Source: CAZJHD01 sp964545855 (lineage in GTDB: Bacteria > Planctomycetota > UBA1135 > JACQFD01). From it: a DNA stretch of 64,000 bases. The notes beneath the pieces are model-generated. The model saw nothing but the letters and a program-made list of their open reading frames with translations. It made no database searches and was not told where the DNA came from. Shown piece after piece: positions 8,866-23,060 of this stretch; the stretch's first letter is position 1, and each line of letters opens with the position of its first letter. The translations under genes and the position numbers were made by a program. Location of the stretch: the NCBI GenBank assembly GCA_964545855.1, contig CAZJHD010000003.1, forward strand, positions 131,765 through 195,764. The letters are read 5' to 3'.

Positions 8866-9494
8866 GAGGTCTCCTCGCCGCCGTCGCGCTCCTCGCCGCC
8901 TCGTCCTGCGCGTCGCCGCGTCCGGCCGAGGTGCGGGAGCTCGCGCGGGAGCGCTACGAGATCCGCGATCGCGGCGCGCTCGTCGCGACGGGAGAGCTCG
9001 TCCTCGGGACGAAGCGCGACTACGGCAAGCACGTCGCCTACGAGGAGCGATCGGAGGGCTCCGGAGCGACGGGGCGCGTCGAGCTCGACCTCGCCCCCGA
9101 CTGGAGCGTCCGCGCGGCGCGCGTGCACGACGCGGCCGGCGCCCTTGCCGAGCTCTCGCTCGACCGCGACCAGAGCCATGTCCGCGGCACGCACGCGGCG
9201 GATCTCTCGCGCGCGGGCGCGCTCCTCGCCGGCGATCCGGCGACCCTCCTCTCCCTCGTGCGCCGCCTCGATCTCGCCGCCGGAGACCGGATCGAGATCC
9301 CCTCCTTCGACCTCGGCGCCGACGGCGCGCCCCAGCAGGGTCTCCTCGTCGTCGACCGCACCCCCGACCGCGGCGACCGCGAGTGCTACCTCCTGCGCCG
9401 CGGCGCGGAGGAGTGGCTCGAGCTCGAGACCGACCGGCGGGGGCTGGCGTTGGTGATTCGGGGTGGGGAGAGGGTGGTGGAGCGCGTGCCGTGA
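8862..9494 (+). CDS. Putative lipoprotein coupled to the molybdopterin oxidoreductase
   Basis: The GTG start at 8862 overlaps the stop of the oxidoreductase gene by four bases, and the reading frame continues for 210 residues. The N terminus (VRGLLAAVALLAASSCAS) is a lipoprotein signal with a plausible lipobox ending at Cys17. The mature part is rich in charged residues with beta-type patterns and has no catalytic motif that I recognise. Translation coupling suggests a role connected with the oxidoreductase, but the enzyme looks cytoplasmic while this protein would be anchored outside the membrane. The link may therefore be only co-expression. Confidence 0.65.
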   Translation: MRGLLAAVALLAASSCASPRPAEVRELARERYEIRDRGALVATGELVLGTKRDYGKHVAYEERSEGSGATGRVELDLAPDWSVRAARVHDAAGALAELSLDRDQSHVRGTHAADLSRAGALLAGDPATLLSLVRRLDLAAGDRIEIPSFDLGADGAPQQGLLVVDRTPDRGDRECYLLRRGAEEWLELETDRRGLALVIRGGERVVERVP

Positions 9495-9522
9495 GCGTCG
9501 CAGAGCGCCGACGCCCGCTTGC

Positions 9523-12690
<3,168 letters not shown>

Positions 12691-12751
12691 GTCGGGTTCC
12701 GCCGCGCTCCGCTGCCGTCGGTCGGGGTCGCGCGCGGAATGGGCCGGGAAT

Positions 12752-12783
12752 GAGCAGGAATGAGCAGCCGAAAGAGCAGGAAT
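12752..12783. repeat. Short direct repeats between the decayed gene and hsdR
   Basis: GAGCAGGAAT occurs at 12752-12761 and again at 12774-12783, with a partial third unit (GAGCAG) at 12762-12767. The stretch lies in the roughly 100-base gap between the remnant gene stop (12790) and the hsdR start (12690). It may be a slippage product or a protein-binding repeat; no known function is recognised. Confidence 0.4.
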
Positions 12784-12789
12784 AGGCAG

Positions 12790-13066
12790 TCATCGGCTCG
12801 TCAGCTTCCACCGGGCACCGCGCCCCCATCCGGCGCTCTCGACCAATCCCAGCTCCTTCAGCGTGGCCAGGTCTTCTCGGATCTTCCAGCGTGACTCTCC
12901 TTCGCCGAGCGCAGTCGCGATCTCTCGAACCGCGAGCCCGACCGGACTCTCCGCCAGCCGCGCGAGCACGCTTCGCTGGCGCTCCGTCACGTTCCTCGTC
13001 TCCGCTCGTGCCGGCGCGAACTCCCTCCTCGGGAACCGGACCACGACCGCACCCGGAACCTTGAGT
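12790..13066 (-). pseudogene. 3' remnant of an AlbA_2/RecG-like transcriptional regulator (winged-helix end)
   Basis: Only the last 90 or so codons remain. They run from ALKVPGAVVVRFPRREF, the end of a GHKL-like ATP-binding domain in this family, through NVTERQRSVL into a winged-helix domain (GLAVREIATALGEGE ... DLATLKELGLVES). Such C termini belong to proteins of about 450-500 residues that start with an AlbA_2 (Schlafen-like) domain. The usual N-terminal domains are absent. Directly upstream the sequence switches, in a different frame, to a copy of the hsdR 5' end, so this is the 3' side of a deletion or recombination junction. It has no obvious start of its own. Confidence 0.65.
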
Positions 13067-13076
13067 GCGCAACCTG

Positions 13077-13148
13077 CCAGCCGGCGCTCTCTAGCCAGGC
13101 GACGGCGGCATCCTCGACGACGGATTCGGTGAAGGCACCCGTGCTCAC
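13077..13148 (-). pseudogene. 5' remnant of a second hsdR-like gene
   Basis: Read on the minus strand from GTG at 13148, the frame gives a 24-codon peptide (STGAFTESVVEDAAVAWLES then AGW). It parallels the intact HsdR N terminus (TSFSESTVEDAALAWLEALGW). The GTG overlaps the stop of the DUF1828 gene by four bases, as expected for a once-coupled hsdR. After about residue 24 the homology stops and the DNA continues as the 3' end of an unrelated regulator in another frame. The open frame itself ends at 12987 after 53 codons. The segment looks like the trace of an earlier hsdR lost by recombination. Confidence 0.7.
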
Positions 13149-13909
13149 GCCGCCAATTCCTCCCGCAGGCTCTCACGCGCGCTCCACTCGACGGGTCGCA
13201 CGTCGTAGCTCCGCAATGCGTCGATCACGCCGGACGACACAGGTTGCTCGGTGTCGTTCAGAAGCGCGTATGCGCGCGAGTCGGCCGATCTCACTTCCTT
13301 GGTGTCCACCCACGACAGGACGACGGCCTGGGCGGTATCGCGGCTCGGCCGATTGATGGTCTGGATGATCCGCTCAGGCTGCAGCCGGGACTTGGGAATC
13401 ACGAAGTCGAACAGATGATCGTAGCCCGTCCTCCCCGTGAACTTGACCTTCGGCGTGTAGCGAATCTCATGGACATCAAGCCACGAGACCACGTCCTCGT
13501 AGAACAGACTCGCGACCATCGGCACGGCCAGATAAAACATGTCGTTCACCGCGAGCATCGCCTGCACGAGGTTGTGCTTGCGGATGGCAAAGTTGTCGGG
13601 CGAGGCGTGGACCTGCAGGTCTTTACCGTCCATCTGCACGCCGAAGCCGTTCAACGTCATCTTGAGCAGTTCCTGTCGCTTGCGGCTCTCCAGCTTGCAA
13701 CCGCTCTGCTCCAGATCATCGATCGTGTACCCGTCGTCGGTCAGCATGAACCCGCCGTTCGCCCGCCTGGCGTAGATCTGGACGTAGTCGTTGTGCCGGT
13801 CGAGGTACGGCGTCGTGATCTCCACCCACTGGTCAATCTGGCGCAGTACGCTCTTATCCTTGAGCCAGGCGTGGTATGCGTCCATAAGGCGCTGGATGTC
13901 CTGGATCAT
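13145..13909 (-). CDS. DUF1828/DUF1829 domain protein
   Basis: The 254-residue protein fits the family with an N-terminal DUF1828 (WVEITTPYLDRHNDYVQIYARR, then MLTDDGYTIDDLEQSGC) and a C-terminal DUF1829 (RYTPKVKFTGRTGYDHLFDF, IPKSRLQPERIIQTINRPS). The biochemical role of neither domain is known to me. Such proteins occur scattered in accessory regions, commonly beside DUF6978-like proteins, which is the arrangement here: the two genes overlap by four bases (13906-13909). Lying inside one translationally coupled chain with hsdM, hsdS, kwaA and kwaB, it is a candidate accessory defence or addiction component. That is inference from context only. Confidence 0.75.
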   Translation of the reverse strand: MIQDIQRLMDAYHAWLKDKSVLRQIDQWVEITTPYLDRHNDYVQIYARRANGGFMLTDDGYTIDDLEQSGCKLESRKRQELLKMTLNGFGVQMDGKDLQVHASPDNFAIRKHNLVQAMLAVNDMFYLAVPMVASLFYEDVVSWLDVHEIRYTPKVKFTGRTGYDHLFDFVIPKSRLQPERIIQTINRPSRDTAQAVVLSWVDTKEVRSADSRAYALLNDTEQPVSSGVIDALRSYDVRPVEWSARESLREELAA

Positions 13910-14355
13910 GTAAACAGCCCCCGTTCAATGTGCGGCTGCTGCGTCACATTGCAGAACCGCAGGAAGTCTTCCAGTGTGGCCCACATGTCCGTGGAATCGC
14001 GAAAGCGGTCCGCGGGCACAGGAATGGCCCACTTGTCCCCGAAGCCCTCGCGGTAGATGTGCAAATGCGGCGCTATGACCTCTTCACCGTCCGGATTGCG
14101 ATGTGGTGCTCCGCCGAGATCGAGCCGCACGAGCACGACCACCTGGCGGCCACGGTTCTGCATCTTGACCTTGAGCAGATCGATGCGCCCACGGCTGAGG
14201 TCGAGCAGGAACTGCTCGCGTCGATTGGGCGATTGGAGCGGGATCACGACCGATTGCCCGCCCATCGGAAAGTCCGTGTGCTCCTCGTTGGCGCGATGCT
14301 TCTCCATCGCGATCAGCGCGTCGGCTTCTGCCTGGGTCAGGTTGATGTCCGCCAT
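13906..14355 (-). CDS. DUF6978-like protein
   Basis: This protein of 149 residues has conserved-looking blocks LTQAEADALIAMEKHR, VVVLVRLDLGGAPHRNPDG and APHLHIYREGFGDKWA, and ends in FCNVTQQPHIERGLFT. These match my memory of the family paired with DUF1828 proteins (DUF6978). No catalytic motif is certain, though the HLHIYREG histidines could be functional. It starts 7 bp after kwaB ends and overlaps the DUF1828 gene by four bases, so it is translated as part of the defence operon. No signal peptide or membrane segment is seen. Function unknown. Confidence 0.7.
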   Translation of the reverse strand: MADINLTQAEADALIAMEKHRANEEHTDFPMGGQSVVIPLQSPNRREQFLLDLSRGRIDLLKVKMQNRGRQVVVLVRLDLGGAPHRNPDGEEVIAPHLHIYREGFGDKWAIPVPADRFRDSTDMWATLEDFLRFCNVTQQPHIERGLFT

Positions 14356-14362
14356 GGGTCGT

Positions 14363-15268
14363 TCAACTCTCGATCTTCCTGCGGCTCGCGGCCCGGTATC
14401 GCTCGGGCTGATCCTTCACGAGGCTCACTTCGTACCGACGCCGGTCGAGTACCTCCAGGAACCCCATCTCGTGACCGGCGGCTACGTGCACCATGCCCTT
14501 CGACTCGCTCACTTCGACCTCGGTTTGCGTGCACAGCTTCTTCAGAAGCGCCTTGTCGATGTGCTTGGTCTCCCCCTGCGCCCGGATGGAGGCGAGGTAG
14601 CGAGCGGCGCGTGGGTGCATGCCGGCGTACTTCTCGATCCCGTCGAACTCCACGAAGTCAAGGTCCTTTCGGATCACCTTGATGTTCGAGGGGGCCGCCG
14701 CCAGGATCGCCTGCTGGAGCTTGCCCGCGAACTCGAAGCCGCTGGGCCGCAGGATGTGGACGTTGGCCGAGTCAACGAGGAGGTCGAAGTCGCTGTCCAG
14801 CTTGAAGACGCTGTCCTCGATCAGCTTCAGCGAATCCGAAACGAAGCGGAGCAGGCGCTTCTTCAGGACTCCCTTGAACTGCGACGCTCGCCGCAAGGCG
14901 GTCAGCCGCCGCTGCTTCTTGTCGGACAGCCGGGAAAAATAGCAGAACACGTCAGCCGGTTCTCCGAGCGCACCGCCGTCGATGTCCAGATTGGTCGCCT
15001 CGTGCAACTCGCGCACGGAGGAAGCCATGTCCTCCGTCAGCGGCAGATAAAGGTACTCCGTGCTCGCGTGTTTCTCGGACGGTTCGTACTTCGCCGGCCC
15101 GTCGTCGCCGCCCTGCATGGCCTCCCAGGTCGCCTGCACCATCTCGCGCAGCGCGCCCTGCACGTCCGCATCCACCGGCACCGCAACGAACGTCTGGCCG
15201 TCCCCGCCGTCCCGGCCCACGCCGAACTCCGTGATCGTGACGTTCCCGAGGTCGAACTCCAGCTTCAT
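14363..15268 (-). CDS. kwaB: Kiwa anti-phage protein KwaB (DUF4868)
   Basis: The 301-residue protein matches the DUF4868 family that defines KwaB. An acidic N-terminal domain is followed by ALRRASQFKGVLKKRLLRF, then FDLLVDSANVHILRPSGFEF and a C-terminal helical part (EKYAGMHPRAARYLASIR). In Kiwa, KwaB is the cytoplasmic DNA-binding effector that works with the membrane sensor KwaA against injected phage DNA. Here ATG at 15268 overlaps the stop of kwaA by four bases, the coupling expected for this two-gene system. The reading frame runs on upstream to 15871, but the family homology starts at 15268. Confidence is good because both family and partner match. Confidence 0.85.
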   Translation of the reverse strand: MKLEFDLGNVTITEFGVGRDGGDGQTFVAVPVDADVQGALREMVQATWEAMQGGDDGPAKYEPSEKHASTEYLYLPLTEDMASSVRELHEATNLDIDGGALGEPADVFCYFSRLSDKKQRRLTALRRASQFKGVLKKRLLRFVSDSLKLIEDSVFKLDSDFDLLVDSANVHILRPSGFEFAGKLQQAILAAAPSNIKVIRKDLDFVEFDGIEKYAGMHPRAARYLASIRAQGETKHIDKALLKKLCTQTEVEVSESKGMVHVAAGHEMGFLEVLDRRRYEVSLVKDQPERYRAASRRKIES

Positions 15269-15836
15269 GCTTCGGCCTCCAGATACACCGTGTCGCTCAG
15301 TCGGTAGGCGACGATCCGGTCGCCGGATGCCAGGCTCACGCGCCGGGTGATGAGAGCTTGGCGGGCCTTGCCGGTGAGCGGGTTGCCGTCGGCCGGCGGG
15401 TAGACGGTGAAGACGCGGAAGCCGAGCGCCGCGAACAGCAGATTCATGTAGTGCAAGTTCAGGTGCCAGAACAAGAACACGATGAATGCCAGGGCGGCGA
15501 ACGAGGCGCCCAGGTACCGCCAGCTCCCAAGGTCTTCCGAGTAGAACGGCAGTAGCATCGCGAACAGGTAGACGAGGATGTGATCGCGGTGGTCGTCGGC
15601 CGTGCCGACCGTGAGCTCGCGCTTGTCGGCCTGCTTCATCGCCGTCCGGATGCGCAACCACAGGAAGGCGTTCGGAACGACGACCATGAAGGCGCAGAAC
15701 CCGATGAACCAGCGGTCGGAGATGAGGCTGTTCCCGCGAATCGCCCACAGGATGAAGAGCGGCGAGATGCTGCTGAGCACCATCAGGAGCCGCGCGGCCT
15801 TGAGCTCCTCGCGATGCATGTTGGCAGGGCGCGCGG

Positions 15837-15840
<4 letters not shown>
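15265..15840 (-). CDS. kwaA: Kiwa anti-phage protein KwaA (membrane sensor)
   Basis: The 191-residue protein has four predicted membrane helices at about residues 17-35, 44-63, 87-100 and 110-128. A polar C-terminal tail of about 50 residues follows (VYPPADGNPLTGKARQALIT). This size and layout fit KwaA, the membrane component of Kiwa that detects phage at the envelope, and its downstream partner is a DUF4868 KwaB. The start codon at 15840 overlaps the hsdS stop by four bases, and the stop overlaps kwaB, so production is tied to the type I system. Sequence conservation in KwaA is low in general, so the call leans on topology and context. Confidence 0.8.
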
Positions 15841-18738
<2,898 letters not shown>

Positions 18739-18790
18739 TCGATGTCTTTGGTCGTGCGTGGTCCAGGATCGGAGCGTGCGCGAAAGCCGA

Positions 18791-18976
18791 TCAGCGGCCG
18801 TGGGAAGCGATGCGCGCGGTGAGTGAACCCTTCGTCGCGAGGACGTCGAACCCCGGAGCGTTCCGAGGCGCCAGCGCGGCGACGACGCCGCGCTTCAGGA
18901 GCTCCGCCATCACGTAGAACTCGCCCGCGTTGCCGATCAGCGTTCCGAGACCCGCTTTGATCCGTCCGCTGGCCAT
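18791..18976 (-). pseudogene. 5' fragment of a PD-(D/E)XK endonuclease-like gene
   Basis: The short frame encodes 61 residues with the N-terminal signature of a small PD-(D/E)XK nuclease-like family (GNAGEFYVMAELLKRGVV, then RNAPGFDVLATKGSLTARI). In intact members the D of FDVLA is followed by a strand ending in V-K-T-K; here the reading passes into ASHGR and stops, so the catalytic lysine and the rest are missing. It lies immediately upstream of hsdM on the same strand and marks the edge of the island. It is most likely a truncated remnant; a functional small protein is unlikely. Confidence 0.55.
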
Positions 18977-19217
18977 CGATCCGTCGTCCTCCTGTCCTCA
19001 GGCCGTGGACTGGGCAGCTCGGCGCGAACTGCCCGTCGCGGCAGCCGGGCCGCGACGGCGCCTCGGCCAGGATCGAGGGGCGGACGAGCGAGCCCGTGCG
19101 ATCGCTGCCATCGGGTCCTGGTCTCCATCCATCGTCGGGTCCTCGGGGAACGGCCTCTCGCGCGCGGGAGAAGGGGGACGCTATCCGGGGGCGCGCCGCC
19201 GCGCCACTCGCCGACTC

Positions 19218-20867
19218 CTACCGCGAGACGAACCGCATCAGGCTCAGGTCCGTGTACCACTCCACCGGCGCGCGGTCGTCGGTGAAGGTCGGTGCCGTCG
19301 GGTCGAGCGCGAAGCGCGACCAGGACGCGAGCGCGAGGTCGCGGTGGGCCTGCAGCGCGGGAGCGTCGATCGCGGCCCATGCGTCGCGGAGCGGAGTCGG
19401 CGACGCCATGCAGACCCAGTTCACGAAGGGAACGTCGGCGTTCTCGACGGCGAACCGCTCGAGGGCGGCGCCGGGGAAGGCGGCCGCCAGCGCGTTCTGG
19501 ATGCCGAGGAGCACGGGCGCGTCGGCGCCCAGCGCGCCGACGTTCACGGCGCAGACTCCGCCCGGCGCGAGCCGCGCACGCGCGAGCTCGAAGAACTCCT
19601 GCGTCACGAGGTGCGCCGGGATGTAGGGCTGCCGGTAGGCGTCGCCGAGGATCAGGTCGTACTTCTCGGTGGTGCGCTGGAGGAAGGTGCGGCCGTCCTC
19701 GAGGAAGACGCGGAGGCAGCGCTCGTCGAGGGCGAAGTAGCGGCGCCCCAGCTCCACGATCTCGGGGTCGATCTCGACGCCGTCGATCCGCAGATCGAAC
19801 CGATCGCCGTAGGCGCGCGTGAGCTGGGTCGCGACGGTGCCCGCCGCGAGACCGACGATGCAGACGCGCATCGGCGGCTTCGTCCCGGCGTCGGACGCGG
19901 CCGGCGTCGCGCCGCGCGCGCGCACGATCGCGTCGGGGAGGAGCTGGAGGAAGCCCCACACGCCCGGAGCGGCGCGGCCGTCGTCGTACCAGACGGAGTG
20001 GAACGAGAGGCCCTCGTTCAGCTCCAGGTAGGTGCGGCCCTGGCGCGCGTCGCGCAGGACGCGGACGAGGTGGTACTCGGTCTCCTTCTCGGCGAGCACG
20101 CCGGGGCCGCCCTTCAGCGGCACGGGCGCGGCGATGCTCGCGGCGCCGGCGACGGCGGCGACGAGCGCCCCCGCTCCCGCGAGGCGGCGCGCGCGCAGGA
20201 GACCCACGCCCGAGGAGACGAGCACGGCGGCGCCGGCGACGTGGATCGTGCCGCGCGTGCCGAGCATCGGGATGAGCAGGAGCGCCGGCAGGTACGCGCC
20301 GAGGATGCTCCCGAGGGTCGAGAGCGCGAACACGGCGCCGCTCCGGGAGCCCGCCACTCGATCGCCCTGCGAGAGCAGACGGATCGTGAAGGGCGACACC
20401 ATCCCGACCAGCAGGATCGGCAGCGCGAAGAGCACGACCATCGCCGCGAGCGTGCCGAGGAAGAGCGAGGCGTTCTGGTGGCCGAGAGCCGGCCCGGCCG
20501 CACGCAGCACGGGCGTCGCGACCCACGGCAGAGCCGCGAGGCCGGCGCCGCCGAGGGCCGTCACGAAGTAGAGCGTGCTCGCGTCGGGGCGCCGGTCGGC
20601 GAGGCGGCCGCCGAGCCAGTAGCCCGCCGCCAGCGCCGCGAGGACGACGCCCAGCACGTTCGTCGTGATGAACTGCGTCGAGCCGAAGTAGGGCGCGAGG
20701 AGCCGGAAGGCCGCGACCTCGGCGACGATGATGCAGGTGCCGCAGACGAAGAGATGGACGAGGAGCTGGCGGCGGCCGGCGACCGGCGGCGCGGGCGCGC
20801 CGCTCTCCTCGACGCCGCCCGTCGCCGGCGCGGCCGAGGAGGCTCCCTTCCGGTCGCGGCGCGTCAT
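19218..20867 (-). CDS. Membrane-fused spermidine-synthase-like protein
   Basis: The 549-residue protein combines about seven N-terminal membrane helices (from LLVHLFVCGTCIIVAEVAAF) with a C-terminal class I methyltransferase-like domain of the spermidine synthase family. Seen there are VCIVGLAAGTVATQL (nucleotide-binding glycine loop), DGVEIDPEIVELGRRYF (acidic residue after beta2) and YDLILGDAYRQPYIPAHLVTQEFFELA (the D-A-Y position of the aminopropyl acceptor site). Such fused proteins are common but their substrate is not established. The start at 20867 (MTRRDRK) overlaps the stop of the zinc-ribbon gene. A larger relative with a TPR tail lies at 55554. Confidence 0.8.
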   Translation of the reverse strand: MTRRDRKGASSAAPATGGVEESGAPAPPVAGRRQLLVHLFVCGTCIIVAEVAAFRLLAPYFGSTQFITTNVLGVVLAALAAGYWLGGRLADRRPDASTLYFVTALGGAGLAALPWVATPVLRAAGPALGHQNASLFLGTLAAMVVLFALPILLVGMVSPFTIRLLSQGDRVAGSRSGAVFALSTLGSILGAYLPALLLIPMLGTRGTIHVAGAAVLVSSGVGLLRARRLAGAGALVAAVAGAASIAAPVPLKGGPGVLAEKETEYHLVRVLRDARQGRTYLELNEGLSFHSVWYDDGRAAPGVWGFLQLLPDAIVRARGATPAASDAGTKPPMRVCIVGLAAGTVATQLTRAYGDRFDLRIDGVEIDPEIVELGRRYFALDERCLRVFLEDGRTFLQRTTEKYDLILGDAYRQPYIPAHLVTQEFFELARARLAPGGVCAVNVGALGADAPVLLGIQNALAAAFPGAALERFAVENADVPFVNWVCMASPTPLRDAWAAIDAPALQAHRDLALASWSRFALDPTAPTFTDDRAPVEWYTDLSLMRFVSR

Positions 20868-21097
20868 GCGCGCGGGCTCCGCCCGGCGTCGCGCTCCGCG
20901 CGCAGACGGTCGAGGATCCAGTGCACCACGGCGTCCTCGTCGGTGCGTTGCGCGCGCGGGCACTCGGACGAGAGCCCGGTCCAGCAGTCGGAGCAGATGC
21001 GGTAGGTCGACCGCACGCCGTCCTGCACGTCGCCGAGCGTCACCGTCGCGAGCCGGCCGGCGCAGCGCTCGCACCGATGCACCGTGGGGCCGGTCAC
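20864..21097 (-). CDS. Small zinc-ribbon protein
   Basis: The GTG start at 21097 overlaps the stop of the rRNA methylase gene, and the stop overlaps the next start, so the 77-residue protein is translated in a chain of three genes. Two C-x-x-C knuckles (RCERCAG and ICSDCW, 26 residues apart) make a rubredoxin/zinc-ribbon-like fold likely. A helical C-terminal half (AVVHWILDRLRAERDAG) follows. It resembles the CxxC N-terminal modules of UvrB/UvrC-motif (McsA-like) proteins, but the match is loose and the function is unknown. Confidence 0.65.
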   Translation of the reverse strand: MTGPTVHRCERCAGRLATVTLGDVQDGVRSTYRICSDCWTGLSSECPRAQRTDEDAVVHWILDRLRAERDAGRSPRA

Positions 21098-21915
21098 GCG
21101 CCGCTCTCCCGCGCGCGCGTCGCCTGGCGCGCCACCTCGAAGCAGAGGATCGCCCCCGCGGCGGCGACGTTCAGCGACTCGACTCCGGCGGCCAGCGGGA
21201 TCCGCACGCGCAGATCCGCCGCGTCGCGCACCTCGTCGGCGAGCCCGAAGCCCTCGCTGCCGAGGACGAGCACGAGGGGCGGGCGCAGATCGGCCTCGTG
21301 CCACGTGATGCCCGCGCCGCCGCCGGCGGCGGCGATGCGCGCGCCGGCCGCGCGCCCGCGCGCGACGAGCTCGGAGAAGGCGACGCCCGCCGCGAGCGGC
21401 AGCCGGAACACCGATCCGGCCGTCGCGCGGAGCGCCTTGTCGTTCCACGGGGAGACGGTCTCGCGCGTCGTGACGAAGCCCGTGGCTCCCGCGGCGTCGG
21501 CCGTGCGGAGGAGCGTGCCGAGGTTGCCGGGGTCGGAGAGACCGGAAGCCACCACGACGAAGGGCGACGCCACGCCGTCGAAGAGAGCCTCGATCGGGAC
21601 CGACTGCCGCGTCACGAGGGCGCAGATGCCCTGCGCGGCGCGCGTGCCGCAGACCGCGTCGAGCACCGTGTCGCTCGCCTCGCGCACGTCGATCCGCCGC
21701 GCGCGGAAACGCTCGAGGAGGGCGCCGCCGCGTGCGGTCTCGGCGGCGCGCGCCGTCGCGAGCACGACCTCCACGGGCGCTCCCGTCGCGTCGGCCTCCT
21801 CGAGGAAGCGCACGCCCTCGACGACGAAGCGCATCGGGTCGTCTCCCTGCAGGGCGCGCCGGAACTGCGCGACGAGAGGGTTGCGCCGGGAGGTGAGAGC
21901 GGAGGGGTCGGGCAC
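21094..21915 (-). CDS. TrmH/SpoU-family 23S rRNA 2'-O-methyltransferase
   Basis: With GTG at 21915 the protein has 273 residues. The N-terminal half is a substrate-binding domain of L30e type (FVVEGVRFLEEADATGAPVE). The C-terminal SPOUT knot domain holds motif 1 (SGLSDPGNLGTLLRTADAAG), motif 2 (LVLVLGSEGFGL) and motif 3 (IPLAAGVESLNVAAAGAI). These enzymes transfer methyl from SAM to ribose 2'-OH in rRNA, RlmB-like in this size class. The exact nucleotide is unknown. The upstream frame is open far beyond the start but without homology. It is divergent from rsgA. Confidence 0.88.
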   Translation of the reverse strand: MPDPSALTSRRNPLVAQFRRALQGDDPMRFVVEGVRFLEEADATGAPVEVVLATARAAETARGGALLERFRARRIDVREASDTVLDAVCGTRAAQGICALVTRQSVPIEALFDGVASPFVVVASGLSDPGNLGTLLRTADAAGATGFVTTRETVSPWNDKALRATAGSVFRLPLAAGVAFSELVARGRAAGARIAAAGGGAGITWHEADLRPPLVLVLGSEGFGLADEVRDAADLRVRIPLAAGVESLNVAAAGAILCFEVARQATRARESGA

Positions 21916-22054
21916 GGGAGCGCGGGCCGCGAGGCGGCGCGCGCGCCGATGGTACCGGCGCCGTCGTGGCGACCGGGCAGGCCTGCCCCTGGCGGAGGCG
22001 CTTCGCGGGGCGCAGCGCGGAGGACTTCCGTCGCGGGCCTGTACGCTGCGGCCG

Positions 22055-23059
22055 ATGCACCAAGGAACGGTCCTTCGAGTCGACGCACGCGGAGCGCTCG
22101 TGGAGATCGAGGGAGCGCGGGTCCAGGTGCAGCTGCGGGGCGCGCTCTTCCAGGAAGAGACGTGGGCCACGCGGCCCGTGGCCGTCGGCGACCGCGTGCG
22201 CGTCGAGTCGACGGTGGAGGAGCCGGGCCGCCCGCCGATCGTCGCCATCGCGGAGGTGCTGCCGCGGCGCAACGCCTTCGTGCGGCGCGCCAGCGGCGAG
22301 ACGCCGCGGGCGCAGGTGCTCGCGGCGAACGTGGACTGCGTGCTCGTCCTCGCGTCCGTCGGCCGGCCGGCCTTCTCCTCCACGTTCGTCGATCGGGTCC
22401 TCTGCGGCGCGAGCGCGTGCGAGATCGAGGCGCGCCTCGTGCTCACGAAGTCGGACGGCTCCGATGCGCAGCTCGAGCGCGCGATCCGCGAGACGTACCG
22501 CAAGGCCGGCGTCGAGACGCTCTCGACCTCGGCGAAGACGGGTGTGGGCCTCGACGCGCTGCGCGCGATCCTCCAGGGCCGCACGAGCGTCCTCATGGGC
22601 CTGTCGGGCGTCGGCAAGTCGACGCTCCTGAACGCGCTCGTCCCGGGTCTCGACCTGGCCGTCGGAGGGATCTCCTCGAAGTGGAGCCAGGGCAAGCACA
22701 CGACCTCGGCGGCGGAGCTCGTGGCGTTCCCCTTCGGCGGCGCCGCCATCGATTCGCCCGGCGTTCGCAGCTTCGTGCCCTGGGGGCTGCATCACGGGTC
22801 GCTCCGCCACTGCTTCCCCGACCTGGCGCCGTTCCTCGGCCGCTGCCACTACGCCGATTGCTCGCACACGCACGAGCCGCAGTGCGCGATGAAGGAGGCC
22901 GTGGAGAGCGGCGAGATCGCGGCGACGCGGGTCGCGTCCTACGCGGCGATCCACGAGGAGCTGGAGCCGCCGCCGGAGCAGTGGAGCGAAGGGGGAAGGC
23001 CGCTCTCGCCGGACGAGACGCATCCGCTCGACGCGGAACCCGAGGACGAGAAGGAGTGA
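22055..23059 (+). CDS. rsgA: Ribosome small subunit-dependent GTPase A
   Basis: This 334-residue protein has the RsgA order: an N-terminal OB-fold (GTVLRVDARGALVEIEG), then a circularly permuted GTPase with G4 (VLTKSD), G5, the P-loop GLSGVGKSTLLNAL and G3 DSPGVRSF. A C-terminal zinc-finger helical domain ligates through CHYADCSHTHEPQC. RsgA checks late 30S ribosome assembly. ATG at 22055 is used because the OB-fold begins there, although the frame is open further upstream. The gene converges with the 23110 gene over a palindromic hairpin. Confidence 0.95.
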   Translation: MHQGTVLRVDARGALVEIEGARVQVQLRGALFQEETWATRPVAVGDRVRVESTVEEPGRPPIVAIAEVLPRRNAFVRRASGETPRAQVLAANVDCVLVLASVGRPAFSSTFVDRVLCGASACEIEARLVLTKSDGSDAQLERAIRETYRKAGVETLSTSAKTGVGLDALRAILQGRTSVLMGLSGVGKSTLLNALVPGLDLAVGGISSKWSQGKHTTSAAELVAFPFGGAAIDSPGVRSFVPWGLHHGSLRHCFPDLAPFLGRCHYADCSHTHEPQCAMKEAVESGEIAATRVASYAAIHEELEPPPEQWSEGGRPLSPDETHPLDAEPEDEKE

Positions 23060-23060
23060 T

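Noticed and set aside
12752..12783. A CRISPR array or leader in the repeat-bearing gap
   Set aside because: Units are only ten bases, two exact copies with short irregular spacing; no cas gene is present.
18977..19217. A possible tRNA or attachment site at the outer island edge
   Set aside because: No tRNA-like TTCGA arm, CCA end or direct repeat matching the other edge was found in these 241 bases.
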